From Rhodococcus sp. IEGM 1381 (GTDB taxonomy: Bacteria; Actinomycetota; Actinomycetes; Mycobacteriales; Mycobacteriaceae), in assembly GCF_030056795.1 (NCBI RefSeq), contig NZ_JASHKQ010000005.1:158218-222217 (forward strand): a DNA stretch of 64,000 bases, in the 5' to 3' direction. The notes under the pieces were generated by a model, which worked only from the letters and a program-made list of their open reading frames with translations, was not told the DNA's origin and ran no database searches. Position 1 is the first letter of the stretch. Each line of letters opens with the position of its first letter. A program made the position numbers and the translations under genes. Below are positions 63,844 through 64,000 of this stretch, one piece after another.

Positions 63844-63958
63844 CGACTTCGACTGTGCCACAGAGTCCCGTCGGAGCCCACAAAGCCTCGCCAGAGACAC
63901 GGTGCGCGGCCCTGGCAGATGGCAAGTGCGCACGAGTGGGGGTGTTGGTTTCGAAATG

Positions 63959-63993
63959 CAGAATGCCCCGACCGTGAAGGTCGGGGCATTCTG
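63959..63993. terminator. Strong terminator hairpin near right edge
   Basis: A perfect 15-bp stem, CAGAATGCCCCGACC at 63959 with its complement ending at 63993, has a 5-nt loop GTGAA. It most likely terminates a leftward gene outside the window, since no gene here ends at it. The 63844-63958 stretch holds no gene. Confidence 0.85.
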
Positions 63994-64000
63994 GAATATG

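Noticed and set aside
63844..63958. Possible gene at the right edge before the terminator
   Set aside because: No open frame with a start signal. The region is short and the hairpin more likely ends a gene located outside the window.

Overview
This is a high-GC actinobacterial chromosome segment, most likely from Rhodococcus or a close relative in the Mycobacteriales. The signs are ESX (type VII) WXG100-type genes, a 13E12-type DUF222/HNH protein, a CYP136-like P450 beside its TetR regulator, a monomeric NADP isocitrate dehydrogenase, a DUF4185 secreted protein, an LpqN-like protein and a DinB2-type polymerase. Genes are tightly packed, with many ATGA/GTGA stop-start overlaps and several convergent 3' overlaps. 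I saw no rRNA, tRNA, CRISPR array or insertion sequence.

Layout. 0-0.9 kb: the start of an ESX effector cassette that runs off the left edge. 1.1-6.7 kb: a CitMHS transporter, AtuA, AtuA-like and S15 hydrolase operon with a divergent LysR. 6.7-14 kb: palindromic repeats, icd, a succinate-semialdehyde-type dehydrogenase, an ABM-fold monooxygenase, an alpha/beta hydrolase, and CYP136 with TetR and a clear operator. 14-22 kb: an oligopeptide-type ABC transporter operon ending in an unusual Tat-exported lipoprotein version of acetamidase/formamidase. 22-37 kb: housekeeping and small accessory genes (degenerate GIY-YIG plus GGCT pair, DUF4185, peptide deformylase, DUF222/HNH with internal repeats, acyl-CoA synthetase, class-III UvrA, iron/cobalamin-type binding protein).

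35-37.8 kb holds a second ESX cassette: an EspC-like protein with a YxxxD signal, a 335-aa WXG effector ending in a glycine zipper, a four-helix membrane protein and a soluble LpqN-like protein, all translationally coupled.

39-56 kb is the most interesting part. An 11-gene minus-strand operon encodes formamidase, a flavin reductase-like protein, a nitrilase-family amidase, a NicX-type 2,5-dihydroxypyridine dioxygenase, an FAD monooxygenase, an MFS importer, a three-subunit molybdenum hydroxylase, CoxG and XdhC. A divergent LacI regulator and two operator-like palindromes flank the first gene. Together these describe a nicotinate/pyridine-type ring degradation route whose late amide-hydrolysis steps appear to have been replaced by nitrilase-superfamily enzymes. 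Next to it, a GntR, ADP-ribosylglycohydrolase, NCS1 permease and PfkB kinase set, similar in content to E. coli yegTUVW, could feed an N-glycosylated heterocycle into it (inference).

56-64 kb: pyruvate:quinone oxidoreductase, a TerD protein, DinB2, a DoxX-like protein, a 2-oxoglutarate/IPNS-type oxygenase, SIMPL, DUF2071 and DUF6188 proteins, ending with a strong terminator hairpin.
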